NCBI RefSeq assembly: GCF_003255815.1
Contig: NC_037681.1
Coordinates: 73,284,007-73,348,006 of the forward strand
Source of the DNA: Theropithecus gelada
Taxonomy: Eukaryota; Chordata; Mammalia; Primates; Cercopithecidae
Length of the DNA stretch: 64,000 bases
Direction of reading: 5' to 3'
The position numbers were made by a program, and so were the translations under genes. The notes under the pieces were generated by a model, which was not told the origin of the DNA, ran no database searches, and was given only the letters and a program-made list of their open reading frames with translations. Shown in pieces: positions 39,756-53,477 of this stretch (position 1 is the first letter of the stretch; each line of letters begins with the position of its first letter).

Positions 39756-40859
39756 ATGGGGAAAAAGCAGCCAGAAAAGCTGGAAATTCAAAAAATAAGA
39801 GAACATCTCCCCCGGAAAAGGAGCGCAGCTCATCGCCAGCAACGGATCAAAGCTGGACGGAGAATGACTTTGACGAGATGAGAGAAGAAGGCTTCAGTCC
39901 ATCAAACTTCTCAGAGCTACAGGAGGAATTACGTACCCGGCGCAAAGAAACTAAAAATCTTGAAATAAAAGTGGAAGAATTGATAGCTAGAGTAATTATT
40001 TTTATTTATTTTTTTTTTTTTTTGAGACGGAGTCTCGCTCTGTCGCCCAGGCTGGAGTGCAGTGGCGGGATCTCAGCTCACTGCAAGCTCCACGAAGGTC
40101 ATAAACGAAATGACAGAGATGAAAACCATGACACGAGAAATACGTGACAAATGCAGAAGCTTCAGTAACCGACTTGATCAATTGGAAGAAAGAGTATCAG
40201 TGACTGAGGATCAAATGAATGAAATGAAGCGAGAAGAGAAACCAAAAGAAAAAAGAAGAAAAAGAACTGAACAAAGCCTGCAAGAAGTATGGGATTATGT
40301 AAAAAGACCAAATCTAAGTCTGATTGGGGTGCCTGAAAGTGAGGGGGAAAATGGAACCAAGTTGGAAAACACTCTTCAGGATATCATCCAGGAGAACTTC
40401 CCCAACCTAGTAGGGCAGGCCGACATTCAAATCCAGGAAATACAGAGAACGCCACAAAGATACTCCTTGAGAAGAGCAACTCCAAGACACATAATTGCCA
40501 GATTCACCAAAGTTGAAATGAAGGAAAAAATCTTAAGGGCAGCCAGAGAGAAAGGTCGGGTTACCCACAAAGGGAAGCCCATCAGACTAACAGCAGATCT
40601 CTCGGCAGAAACTCTACAAGCCAGAAGAGAGTGGGGGCCAATATTCAACATTCTTAAAGAAAAGAATTTTCAACCCAGAATTTCATATCCAGCCAAACTA
40701 AGTTTCATAAGTGAAGGAGAAATAAAATCCTTTAGAGATAAGCAAATGCTTAGAGATTTTGTCACCACTAGGCCTGCCTTACAAGAGACCCTGAAGGAAG
40801 CACTAAACATGGAAAGGAACAACCGGTACCAGTCATTGCAAAAACATGCCAAAATGTAA
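39756..40859 (+). pseudogene. L1 ORF1 (ORF1p), frameshifted and interrupted by an Alu fragment
   Basis: ORF1p is a trimeric coiled-coil RNA-binding protein that packages L1 RNA. The start codon at 39756 is in the expected place, but the frame runs only about 41 codons to a stop at 39879. The family reading continues one frame away from about 39878. A truncated antisense Alu (40000-40091) then breaks it. The remainder, including the coiled-coil end, the RRM and the C-terminal domain ('REKGRVTHKGKPIRLTADL' zone), is open from about 40093 to the stop at 40857-40859. Intact ORF1p is about 338 residues. The 265-codon frame from 40062 is therefore an L1 relic. Confidence 0.93.
40000..40091 (-). mobile_element. 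Severely 5'-truncated Alu inside L1 ORF1
   Basis: A T run (about 40009-40023) is followed by the last ~68 bp of an Alu in antisense ('gagacggagtctcgctctgt' to 'actgcaagctcc'). The sequence then returns to ORF1 ('gaaggtcataaacgaaatga'). I see no target-site duplication, and about 10-15 bp of expected ORF1 sequence are missing at the junction. Confidence 0.9.
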
Positions 40860-40922
40860 AGACTATCGAGGCTAGGAAGAAACTGCATCAACTAATGAGC
40901 AAAATAACCAGTTAATATCATA

Positions 40923-44289
<3,367 letters not shown>

Positions 44290-44526
44290 ACAATGAGATC
44301 ACTTGGACTCAGGAAGGGGGACATCACACACCGGGGCCTATCATGGGGAGGGGGGAGGGGGGAGGGGGGAGGGATTGCATTGGGTGTTATACCTGATGTA
44401 AATGACGAGTTGATGGGTGCTGACGTGTTGATGGGTGCGGCACACCAACATGGCACAAGTATACAGATGTTACAAACCTGCACATTATGCACATGTACCC
44501 TAGAACTTAAAGTGTAATAATAATAA

Positions 44527-44561
<35 letters not shown>

Positions 44562-44609
44562 AATTTTGAGGTATATTTCTTCTAAAAAAATAAAATAAAA
44601 TAAAATAAA
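44290..44609 (+). repeat. L1 3'UTR, (AATA)n tail and second A-rich tail
   Basis: It contains a G-rich run (about 44345-44373) able to form G-quadruplexes, the doubled 'gttgatgggtgc' block (44410-44440), the terminal 'gaacttaaagtgtaataata' and an (AATA)n tail to about 44563. A 20-bp non-L1 segment then precedes a second A-rich tract (44584-44609) before the target-site duplication. Confidence 0.93.
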
Positions 44610-44741
44610 TAAAGTTAATATTCCATCTTAAAGCCTTACCTCTACTGCCACAGAACTGATCTGCTGTGGAGCTTTAATACAATTGATTTTACTCAGGGAT
44701 TTTATAAAATAATTCTCAGAAACTGATAATTGCAATAAACA

Positions 44742-44990
44742 GTTACCAAGTACTGCATTATGTATCAAGTACTTTTGCCTATGTTACCTTATGTAATTTT
44801 TTCAATAGCTCTAAGAAGAGATAATATTATTAGTCACACTTTACAGATGAGAAAACTGAGGCACAGAGAACTTACCTGCTTGATTGGGGTTACACAGCCA
44901 GTAAGTACAGTATTTAAACCAAGATTAAAACCCAGGCAGTGGGTTAAAACAGCAAAGCGTGTAACCTTAGCTATTATGTTCTTTTATCTT
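44742..44990 (-). mobile_element. MIR SINE, antisense
   Basis: 'tttacagatgagaaaactga', 'ggcacagagaacttacctgc', 'ggttacacagccagtaagta' and 'aaacccaggcagtgggttaa' are antisense MIR wording over almost its full length. Confidence 0.9.
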
Positions 44991-45230
44991 TAGGACATTA
45001 AACTTGGAAAGAGCAAACATGGCTACAGGAAAACTCCAAGGAAAATATTAATAATGATTACTTATAATTTGTCTAAAGGGGTTAAACTTATTATGAGGTT
45101 TCAAAAACAATGCTTATTATGATTAAATCCTTATAATTACAGATACACTCATAAACTGTAAAGTTCAAAGTTTCAAATACTTAAAGAATACAAATTACAC
45201 TCTTTTTGAAGCTATCATGATATACATACC
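44991..45230. other. No recognisable feature
   Basis: Short AT-rich unique stretch. Confidence 0.45.
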
Positions 45231-45683
45231 TGTCTTAGTCCATTTTGTGCTGCTATATAGGAATACTTGAAACTAATTCATAAAGAGAAAAGGTTTAATT
45301 GGTTAATGACTCTGACAACTAGGAAGTTCAATATTGGGCATTGGGTGAGAAATGCCCAATCATAAACCTCCTAGTTTTCAGAGTCCCAGACCAATTAAAC
45401 ATTGAGCTGCTTACACTCATGGCAGAAGGCAAAGGGAAGTTAGAGTGTCCAGGGACATGGCAAGGGAGGAAGCCAGAGAGAAAGGATGTACCTGGCTCTT
45501 TTTAACAACCAGCTCTCAGGGAACTAAGAGAATGAAAACTCATTTACCCCTGAGGGAAGGCACTAATCTATGCGTGAGGAATCTGCCCCCATGACCCAAT
45601 TCCCCACCAGCAGGCTCCACTTGCAACCTGGAGATCAAATTTCAACATGAGGTTTGGAGGGGACAAACACCGAAGCCCTAGCA
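45231..45683 (-). repeat. Solo MaLR LTR (MST/MLT1A-like), antisense, with quasi-palindrome
   Basis: It runs from 'tgtcttagtccattttgtgc' to 'cgaagccctagca'. Flanking 'atacc' (45226-45230) and 'atgcc' (45684-45688) are a plausible 5-bp target duplication with one change. The wording 'ctctttttaacaaccagctc' and 'tttcaacatgaggtttggag' is typical. Its 5' third has been replaced by a 108-bp inverted-repeat structure at 45293-45400. Confidence 0.85.
45293..45400. repeat. 108-bp quasi-palindrome inside LTR
   Basis: Two 50-base arms (45293-45342 and 45351-45400) pair at 41 of 50 positions around an 8-base spacer. The innermost 10 bp ('attgggcatt'/'aatgcccaat') are perfect. Normal members of the LTR family, as I remember them, have no inverted repeat here. 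Confidence 0.9.
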
Positions 45684-45688
45684 ATGCC

Positions 45689-46597
45689 ATACGAGAGCTT
45701 TTTTATTGGGAACTTATCCACGAAAAAGCACCCTTTCATTTTACTGGAATTAAGGTAGAAATTAGTTTCTCAGCTGATTAGAAACACTGTGTCTCACTGC
45801 TATGAAAGTAGCACAGAAAGCTTCGCTGTTCATTAATGGCAGATCTGTGTCTGATTACAGCCCTCACTAGGCTCTAGGATTTGGAGAACAGACATACTCA
45901 CTTGTCCTCAAGGTTATCCGGAATAGAAACAAACTCCGGTTTATAAAGGTGTCGCTTTGAGAGTGGCCAGAAGCCTACACTTGTTTTGTCAATAAATCAA
46001 AAGCTTTGGTCTCCTGGGCTGTTTGCCCTATCCCTTTCTTGCTACTTTGCTCATCCCAAACAATAAATCAATAGGCCAATCCTGGCCAATCCTAAAGTGT
46101 TTCAGCAGGACATAGAGCAGTGCATTTTGTGGTGCTAAACTTTGTGCTTCTTGCATGCTCTCTGGATACAAATAATAGAGCTCTCACTTTAATGTGTGGG
46201 GTTAAGAGAGAATACTTTGTGAGTATATATGACACATCAGAGTCTATAAACTAAAGTTGCTTCTTTCCTGGAAATTGATCCCAAAACTCAAGTTGTGAAG
46301 TCATAGTGTAAAATAGTCTGTAGGTCCTGAATAACTCAACTTTGGTGCTTCCTGTGATATTTTTATTCTGGAATTCTGCTTATATTGTGAGTCTCACCTC
46401 CTATGTCCACCAGGGTCAAACTTTTTATTCTCAGGTGAGCTCCAAAATCCAGACTAAGTAAAGCAATGAGAGGATTGATTTTTTTTCCCCTGTGATTACT
46501 CTCTAAAGGGAGGAAGCCAGGAACTGCTCTTCATTGTTATACTTGAAAGGAATTAAAAATAATTCTCTTAGAATAACTCTAAGATACATTTTCCAGG
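45689..46597. other. No recognisable feature
   Basis: Unique sequence, no coding frame above 60 codons, and no repeat I can name. Confidence 0.4.
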
Positions 46598-46751
<154 letters not shown>

Positions 46752-46757
46752 TAGCTT

Positions 46758-47089
46758 CCTTTCTAAATACCCAATTCCTTTCTGGTTGTAACATGTAGAA
46801 TTAAATACTCAAACCACCATAGGACATGCCACTGTGCTTCTAGAGTTGTAGCATTGAAACATCAGGTTCTTTTATCAGTAACTTAGCTTTCAATTTACTA
46901 ACAAAACTACAGTTCTATGCTAACATTTATTTTTCCTGAGCTGTCTTTATATCACTCTCTCAAGCATCATTATAAAATTTCTACCTTCTGTTGACACTCC
47001 TTTGCTGGTTCCAACTTTCAGTTCATTTTTTAAATTATTTGCATGGAGTAATTGATTTCTCATTGTTTATAATTTTTGTTTTCTGTATA
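46758..47089. other. No recognisable feature
   Basis: AT-rich unique stretch between the truncated Alu and a possible LTR. Confidence 0.4.
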
Positions 47090-47425
47090 TTGTGATGTTT
47101 TGACATATCAAAAGTCTTTCTGGCCAGGGAAATACAACTTTTCCCAAGGACAGCTAAGATTGTGAAGGATCAAGTCAGGGCATGCTTTTGTTATGCAAGC
47201 TAACCAATCCAGAGTCATTCCCTTCTCTGTCTGGCCCTACTCTCTAAGCAGCACTGTTCCTCACCTTAATCATCTCAGTACCAGGTAGCAGGCAAATAGG
47301 CACCATGTTAACATCTTCAGCCCTGCTGAAATTATTTAAATCAGTGAGTTCTAAACTGTCTACTCTGCCCTGCCTTGCCTTTTCTGTGGAAACAATAAAG
47401 ATTTGTTTTGTTTTCATAAATGAAG
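47090..47425 (+). mobile_element. Possible ERV1-type solo LTR
   Basis: The segment 'tacaacttttcccaaggaca' through 'ctgccctgccttgccttttc' to 'gaaacaataaagatttgttt' has the layout of a gamma-type LTR 3' part: a C-rich stretch, then an AATAAA signal (47391-47396) and a T-rich end. No internal viral sequence is attached. The family is uncertain. Confidence 0.45.
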
Positions 47426-47749
47426 TCCAGATACTGTCAGGTGTTGGAAGTTGTCCTGTTATTCAGTGATGCCTTTGGAGATACAGACTCTTTCCATCTT
47501 TTGCATCCACTCTCCTTATGATGTTTGTCTTTGGCCTCAAGATTAAAATCTTGAGAACTATACAAGGACTATAGCTCCAGGTAATTTGACTCTTTTCAAA
47601 GCAGGATGAAGGCAAAACATGTTTAGGAATGGGCATCTGGAAAAGGGCAGCCTCAAATGATATGTTTCACAAATAACATATTGGGGACATTGTACATATG
47701 AGTTATTCATTAAGTATCCAAGTGAGTAATATGTTTCTCAGAATAGATT

Positions 47750-47822
47750 TCCAGCATAGAGAATGGTATTGACGACATAGAGAATGGTATTGATGATTTC
47801 CAGCATAGAGAATAGTATTGAG
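47750..47822 (+). repeat. Short tandem repeat, about three units
   Basis: 'catagagaatggtattga' recurs three times with spacings of 21 and 27 bp, the longer unit including 'tgatttccag'. The first and third copies also share a preceding 'gatttccag'. Confidence 0.85.
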
Positions 47823-47940
47823 ACATGGCAATAGATGACATCGATTAGAGTGAGATTCTGAGACAAAGGAGAAATGAGAAAGTAGGGGATACATCAATAT
47901 ATAAGACACTTAAGATACTTGATTACAAAAAGAACCCAGG

Positions 47941-48295
47941 TGTATTCATCTTTTCTCATGCTGCTAATAAAGACATATCCAAACTGGGTAATTTGTAAAG
48001 AAAAGGAGGTTAAATGTTCCACAGGGCTCAGGAGGCCTCACAATCATGGTGGAAGGTGAAGTAGGAGCAAAGGCACGTCTTACTTTGTGGCAGGCAAGAG
48101 AGTGTGTGCAGGGGAAATGCCCTTTGTAAAACCATCAGATTTCATGAGACTTATTCACTATCACGAGAACAGTATGGGAAAAACCTACCCCCATGATTCA
48201 ATTAGCTCCCACCAGGTCCTTCCCACTACATGTGGGGATTATGGGAGATAAAATTCAAGATGAGATTTGATTGGGGATGCAGCCAAACCATATAA
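47941..48295 (-). repeat. Solo THE1/MST-type LTR, antisense
   Basis: A complete LTR from 'tgtattcatcttttctcatg' to 'gccaaaccatataa'. A perfect 5-bp target duplication 'ccagg' lies at 47936-47940 and 48296-48300. The element was reduced to one LTR by recombination. It belongs to the same class as the LTR pair at 1.7-3.4 kb. Confidence 0.93.
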
Positions 48296-48346
48296 CCAGG
48301 TCTGAGAACCAACAATAAAAGTATAAGAAGGAGAACTAGAAGAAAG

Positions 48347-48499
48347 TAGTGTGTGTGAATGTGTGTATATATGTGTGTGTATATATATATGTGTGTGTAT
48401 GTGTGTAGTGTGTGTGTATGTGTGTGTGTATATATATGTGTATATACACACATATATATATGTATGTATACACACATATATATATGTATGTATACATAA
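48347..48499. repeat. (TG)n(TA)n microsatellite with inverted (AC)n
   Basis: Alternating purine-pyrimidine sequence, TG/TA on the left and 'acacatatatatatg' units on the right, lying close downstream of the solo LTR. The 78- to 117-codon Tyr/Ile/His/Thr frames on the minus strand are artefacts of it. Confidence 0.95.
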
Positions 48500-49584
48500 A
48501 ACTGAGGGAAAATTTTTTTAGAATGTACCACAGTCTACAAGGGGGCAAAATAAGAACTATGTGGCAGTTAGATGGACTTCTGTAACTTTTATAAGAATAG
48601 TTTTCATTGAGTGTGGAAAGAATTGCTAGCCTACTGTATATCGAGGCATGAATCAGAAGCATTAAATCAAAATGGGCTGTAGACAACAACCTCCAAAAGT
48701 TTGGTAGTAAGGAGAAAGGAGGAGAAATTCAGAATCAACAAGAGATTTTTTTTTAACGGAAGAAAAACTGTTGTTAGTGTTTGGAAGATTAGAGAACACC
48801 TGTAGGCTGAAGTGGGAAAAGAGTGAAGAAAATGATTGAAACTAGAAAAGAGAGTAATTTATCCAAGTCCCATGAGAATTGTGAGCAGTTGGGTCAAGAA
48901 TGCACGTAAGGTTCTGCGTTTCAGAGAAAACTCAGTTTCCTTTTTTGGTAATTTTTGTATTCCTTAAATTTTCACAAATAATCACATATCACAAATATAA
49001 TAAAAAGAAAAACAAATTATCTTTATGTTCAGCTCATGTTGAACCCAGATTCAAGTAGAGACGATGCATGCAGGGAGCCCTGTGCATTGCCTGGCATGTG
49101 TTCACATAGTTCTGTTTCCCTCTTCTACTGAGTTAAGAGTGAACAGTAGATAATCAATGCATAATGATTTAGATACTCTTAGAAATGGACACAACAAAAT
49201 TTAACGAAATTCAATAGCTGGGGTTTTTCTTTATCTTAAATGATGCTAGGCTTAGAATATCTTTAGGCAAAAAGCAATAACAAATTAATGCATTCTCTGA
49301 TCCCTTTGAAGAAGGGATTCATCTATTTCTGTAAGGTAGCTAGTAAAGTAATGCTTATGATTTAGATCTTATGAAAGCACAATTCAGTTCATTAAACTAA
49401 GGGGCTGGAATTCCTGGACGCATGGCTGCAGTTCTGACCTTTTCATCAGAGCTCTTCAGCCCCTAGTTTTGGGAACTGAGATCCTACACCTTGAGAAAAA
49501 CGCCAAAGGCAGACTGCCTTATTTATTGTTTTTTTAATGCTGTAACTAAAAATAACCAAAATGATACTAAAATGGTTCTCATTT
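48500..49584. other. No recognisable feature
   Basis: Unique AT-rich sequence without frames or repeats that I recognise. Confidence 0.45.
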
Positions 49585-49848
49585 AGTAGTATCAGTTTCC
49601 CTGGGGATCAGAGAGGTAACATCTTCGGATTCTTGAGAGGGAACAAATAACTTCCAAAATCCTATCTGTAGGCTTATTAAATTCCAAAAGCAAACTTACA
49701 CAAAAGATTCCAGGCCATAAAGAATGTTATCACACATGTAGCGTAAAATCTAGCCCAACCATTTCAAAATGCCTCAATAACCTTCCATTATACTTTACAC
49801 TTTGGACTCCAATTACCTTTTCATGGCTGCATGGGATAAGATAAGTGT
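49585..49848 (+). repeat. Local direct duplication, copy 1
   Basis: 264 bp matched at 51399-51658 at about 93% identity (about 18 substitutions and two small indels counted by eye). It does not resemble a known mobile element and lacks a poly(A) tail or terminal repeats. Confidence 0.92.
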
Positions 49849-51398
49849 TCATTTACTTGAGAGGTATGATACTTCTACATTATCCACATAATGCTATCTC
49901 TTGAGTGTGCTACAGGATTGCTAGCTGAAAATAGCTTTAGTTTAGAAAAAGAGGGGATAGCTTTTCTTTTATTTTTTCCAACTTTGTGGGTATCTATTAA
50001 ATAGACCAGGAAGGAAGATACAAGCTTTGTTTTAACCATTTTCTATATCACATCTGTAGAGTACCTGCTCTTTGTTGCTGCAGTGACAGCAATCAATAAT
50101 AACAAAATCCAAATACAATCCCTTTGCTCCTCTTGAGAGGATATCCTTCACATGCTGAAGTGAACTGTCCCATACTACCAACTTCCCTTCAGTCTTTTTA
50201 TATTTCATAATTAAGTGATCTTTATCTTCTCAAATAGAACTAAATTAAGCAACTGACCAAGGCATTTTAAACTTTCAACACGACCAATGTACATGTGGTG
50301 AAACTGATCATAAAGACCACACCTGTAGTATCTGTTCCAGCACTCTGTATTCACAATTAATTAGGAAATACAACAGCAATAATGAGTTCTACTTCAAAGA
50401 ATTTCTCAAGATACAGAACCATAAAATGAAGAATCACCTTTACTAGAAACTTTTGCATAACTTTTAAAATTGTTAATATAACTGATATATCCTGGTTTAA
50501 ATATACGGAGAAAATCAGTAAGCAGGTCGACCTATTTCTTCCTTTTTGTCACTACCAGGAGAAGAGAAGTAGCTACCTTTTAAATGATACAATTAAACTC
50601 TTTTGTAGGTACAGTTTTGCCCTTTGGGGTTGTAAGCATTAACGGAATAAAAAAAATGCAAAGATATTAGAAAAAGATTATTAGATAAAAATGTACGCAT
50701 AGCTTTTAGAATGTATCAGCCATTTATGGCAGCACCAAAAGTTTGAAATCCCTCCCCCATTCTGGTGGTTCACCAATATCACAAATCTAGCCTTCCCTAA
50801 GTAGAATTCCTAAATTATTCTTCTCAGGCTCCATTCACTTGAGGTGTAAACATTTGACGAACCTCCTCAACATTAGGTATAAAGATTTGACCAGCTTCCT
50901 TTCTCTGTTTCTAGGAGACAGGAAAGACACACGTGCATGAGGAGTTCTGGCAAGCACAGCCTCATCGAGTTGTTGGCTTTGCTGCCTCAGCCATAGAAAA
51001 AGTGCTAGCTGTTGATTCCTGACTTCATGGACTCGAGTAACTAGTAGAACCAGCAACGGGATTTCCATTAAATTAGTTTAGGGGTGTGATAAGTATTGCT
51101 CCTATTTTAGGCTCTATAGCATTCACATTTGATACCTGGTCCTCTCATACATTCTGTAAGATACCAAATAATTTTTAGAAGTACTTGCTTGATGGAAGTA
51201 GTAGCACCTATAGAGGTCCTTTACTATTTCAGAACCTATAAACTTGACCCCAAAATGCTATTTTTTGTCAATCTTATTTTTATGTCATTTGATTGTCCAA
51301 CCACAAAAGGGACATTTCTTCATAATAAAATACTATATTAACATAAATATGATAAAAATATGTGATTTTTCCATAGGTGACCCACTTCTCCCAGAGAT
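49849..51398. other. Unique spacer between the duplicated segments
   Basis: No repeat recognised. A 77-codon minus-strand frame at 50835-51068 has no known domain, and I do not call a gene. Confidence 0.4.
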
Positions 51399-51658
51399 AG
51401 TAATATCAGTTACCCTCGGGGTTAGAGAGATACCATCTCTGGATTCTTGAGAGGGAACAAATAACTTCCAAATTTCCTATCTGTAGGCTTATTAAATTCT
51501 AAAACCAAACTTACACAAAAGATTCGAGGCCATAAAGAATGTTATCACACATGTAGTGCAAAATCCAGCCCAACCATTTCAAAATGTCTCAATAACCTTC
51601 CATTATACTTTCTGGACTCCAATTACCTTTTCATGGCTACATGGGATAAGATAAGTGT
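51399..51658 (+). repeat. Local direct duplication, copy 2
   Basis: Direct-orientation partner of 49585-49848. It lacks five bases where copy 1 reads 'tttacactttgg'. The left boundary follows 'cttctcccagagat'; the right boundary is at 'ataagtgt'. Beyond both ends the flanks are unrelated to those of copy 1. Confidence 0.92.
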
Positions 51659-51984
51659 CCAGAAATCATCCAGAGATATATTCTCTTGGAATAAATTATT
51701 ATTATTTTATGTTTAAAGATTTTCAAATATTACTATAGCTATTTCTATAATGACGTTATCATACCTCAAAAATACCCACATCCTGAGTCTCTATGAGCAG
51801 GTTCACAGGACTTCGTTTATAACACTATGCTCCCATCAAGTGAAATTGAGTGTCACAGGTGATAACCCCTTCAGTAGCTCCATATGCCCCAAAGGAAAAA
51901 ATCACAAGGGGGGAAAAAAAACCAGACATGTCTACATTGCCTGCTGTACTACTTCTAATACCATATGATTTATTATTTATCATG

Positions 51985-52122
51985 TTTAATGTTTAATTTC
52001 TGGCCCACTAGAATGTAAGATTTGTCATAAGGACAGGAGTGTTTGTTTTGATCACTGATGTAACTCAAGCCCCTAAAATAGCATTGGAACACCTCTGAAA
52101 GAATATTTATTGAATGAAAACA
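51985..52122 (+). mobile_element. L2 LINE 3' end
   Basis: 'ctggcccactagaatgtaag', 'cataaggacaggagtgtttg', 'aatatttattgaatgaaa' is the sense L2 3' terminus. Short and old. Confidence 0.8.
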
Positions 52123-52324
52123 GTTGGCTGCTTTGAGCCTTTAGATAAGTGGGGAGCTACTACCTCTATGGCTTACTTTTAGGTCACAATCTTCTGCTTG
52201 ACAAATATTATTCAAAACTGATCCCTGATATGTATTCCATGAACAATACTGAGTTTTCTCCCATTTTTACTGTCTTTGACTTTCAAAAGGGTTAAAATAG
52301 TAGTTGAATATGGTGAATATGTAG

Positions 52325-52367
52325 CATATTTTTAAAACTTTTTAAAAACATATTTTTAAAACTTTTT
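52325..52367 (+). repeat. 24-bp direct tandem duplication
   Basis: 'catatttttaaaacttttt' occurs at 52325 and again 24 bp downstream at 52349. Confidence 0.85.
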
Positions 52368-52763
52368 CTTATATTCTAAAAAATTATAATTCAGTTTAAC
52401 ATTAAAAGACAAGTAAAATGAAAATAAATTTGCATACTCTATGAGCATTTCTGGATATTTATGTCAATTTTATGGAAGTTCGAATTGAGAAATTTTTCTT
52501 CCTAGTGTCGGGTTTTTCCCCCTCTACTATTCAGTGTGGTGTGCTACAAACGTTGCTTGGTTTCAAGGCAAACTGTGGCAGAGACAGGAGAATGGGGGTT
52601 GATTTTTAAGTACAGTCATACTTCTGACTTCCAGTGAAATGTTGTTACGAAAAACCTGAACTTAATATACTTAAAACACAACAGTGACAATCAATGTATC
52701 ATACTATATACTTTTATATGCATTAGTCACAGTTTACAAGAGTCTATTGGCATAGGTATTATA

Positions 52764-52835
52764 AACCAAACTTTTAAAGTATATATGGAAACTTTTAAAG
52801 TATATATGGAAACCAAACTTTTAAAGTATTATATG
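52764..52835 (+). repeat. Triplicated 'acttttaaagtat' unit at a duplication border
   Basis: 'aacttttaaagtatatatgg' occurs twice 22 bp apart, and a third partial copy ('accaaacttttaaagtat') runs directly into the imported segment at 52827. Host and donor share 'tatatgga' at this join. Confidence 0.88.
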
Positions 52836-53052
52836 GAAAATGGCAACAATAATAGTCCCTCCCCTATAGTCATTTTGCAATTGGCTGCTCAAATACATGA
52901 ATGCCATCTCTATAGCAAAGACAGTCACCCCAACTAATAAATAACTTATTGAAGACCTACCATGTACAAGTTACTAAATATATATATATTTGTGTCCACA
53001 CCTGGTGGAAAACAAAAAGAGAAGAAGCAGCTGCTCTGTTTCTTCTTATAAG
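52827..53052 (+). repeat. Composite duplicate of 15431-15580 plus 16213-16289
   Basis: Bases 52827-52976 match 15431-15580 and bases 52976-53052 match 16213-16289, both at about 95% identity and in direct orientation. The two parts are contiguous here but about 632 bp apart at 15-16 kb. They overlap by one base at the join. There is no poly(A) tail, and no GT-AG borders exist at the skipped stretch, so a spliced retrocopy is unlikely. Confidence 0.93.
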
Positions 53053-53460
53053 TAGCCTATCCTTAACTTTTACACCGCTTTTAAACATATATCCTGACGT
53101 GTAAGATTTTAGTATTAATATGGTATTTCATTTACTCCAAATTTGAAGTAATTTTATCACCAACTGGATTTGTAATTGTAAAGCCATAGGGCAATTCACA
53201 ACATGTCAGCTGCTTTCATCAGAGTGATCCAACTAGAAGAACCAGAGAGACAGAATTCCAGCCAAACTAATGAAAGTCTCAGTCTTTTGTAACCTAACTG
53301 TGGAAGTGATATTTCATCCCTGTGGCCATATTTTGTTTATTAGAAACAAGACATTAGGTCCAGCCCACACTCAAGAGAAGATTCTAAAGGGTGTGTATAT
53401 TGGGAGGTAAGGATCAGTGGGAGTCATTCTGAGTCCTGAGATACTTATGAAGGAGTATGT
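53053..53460. other. No recognisable feature
   Basis: Unique sequence between the composite duplicate and a retrocopy. Confidence 0.4.
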
Positions 53461-53477
53461 CAGACATTCCTTTCTTT

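Noticed and set aside
40062..40859. 265-codon open frame as a host gene
   Set aside because: Apart from its first Alu-derived residues it is the C-terminal two thirds of L1 ORF1.
48226..48689. Tyr/Ile/His/Thr-rich frames of 78-117 codons
   Set aside because: They are translations of a (TG)n/(TA)n microsatellite.
52827..53052. Spliced retrocopy of a transcript from 15-16 kb
   Set aside because: The skipped segment lacks GT-AG borders at the join, and there is no poly(A) tail or target-site duplication.
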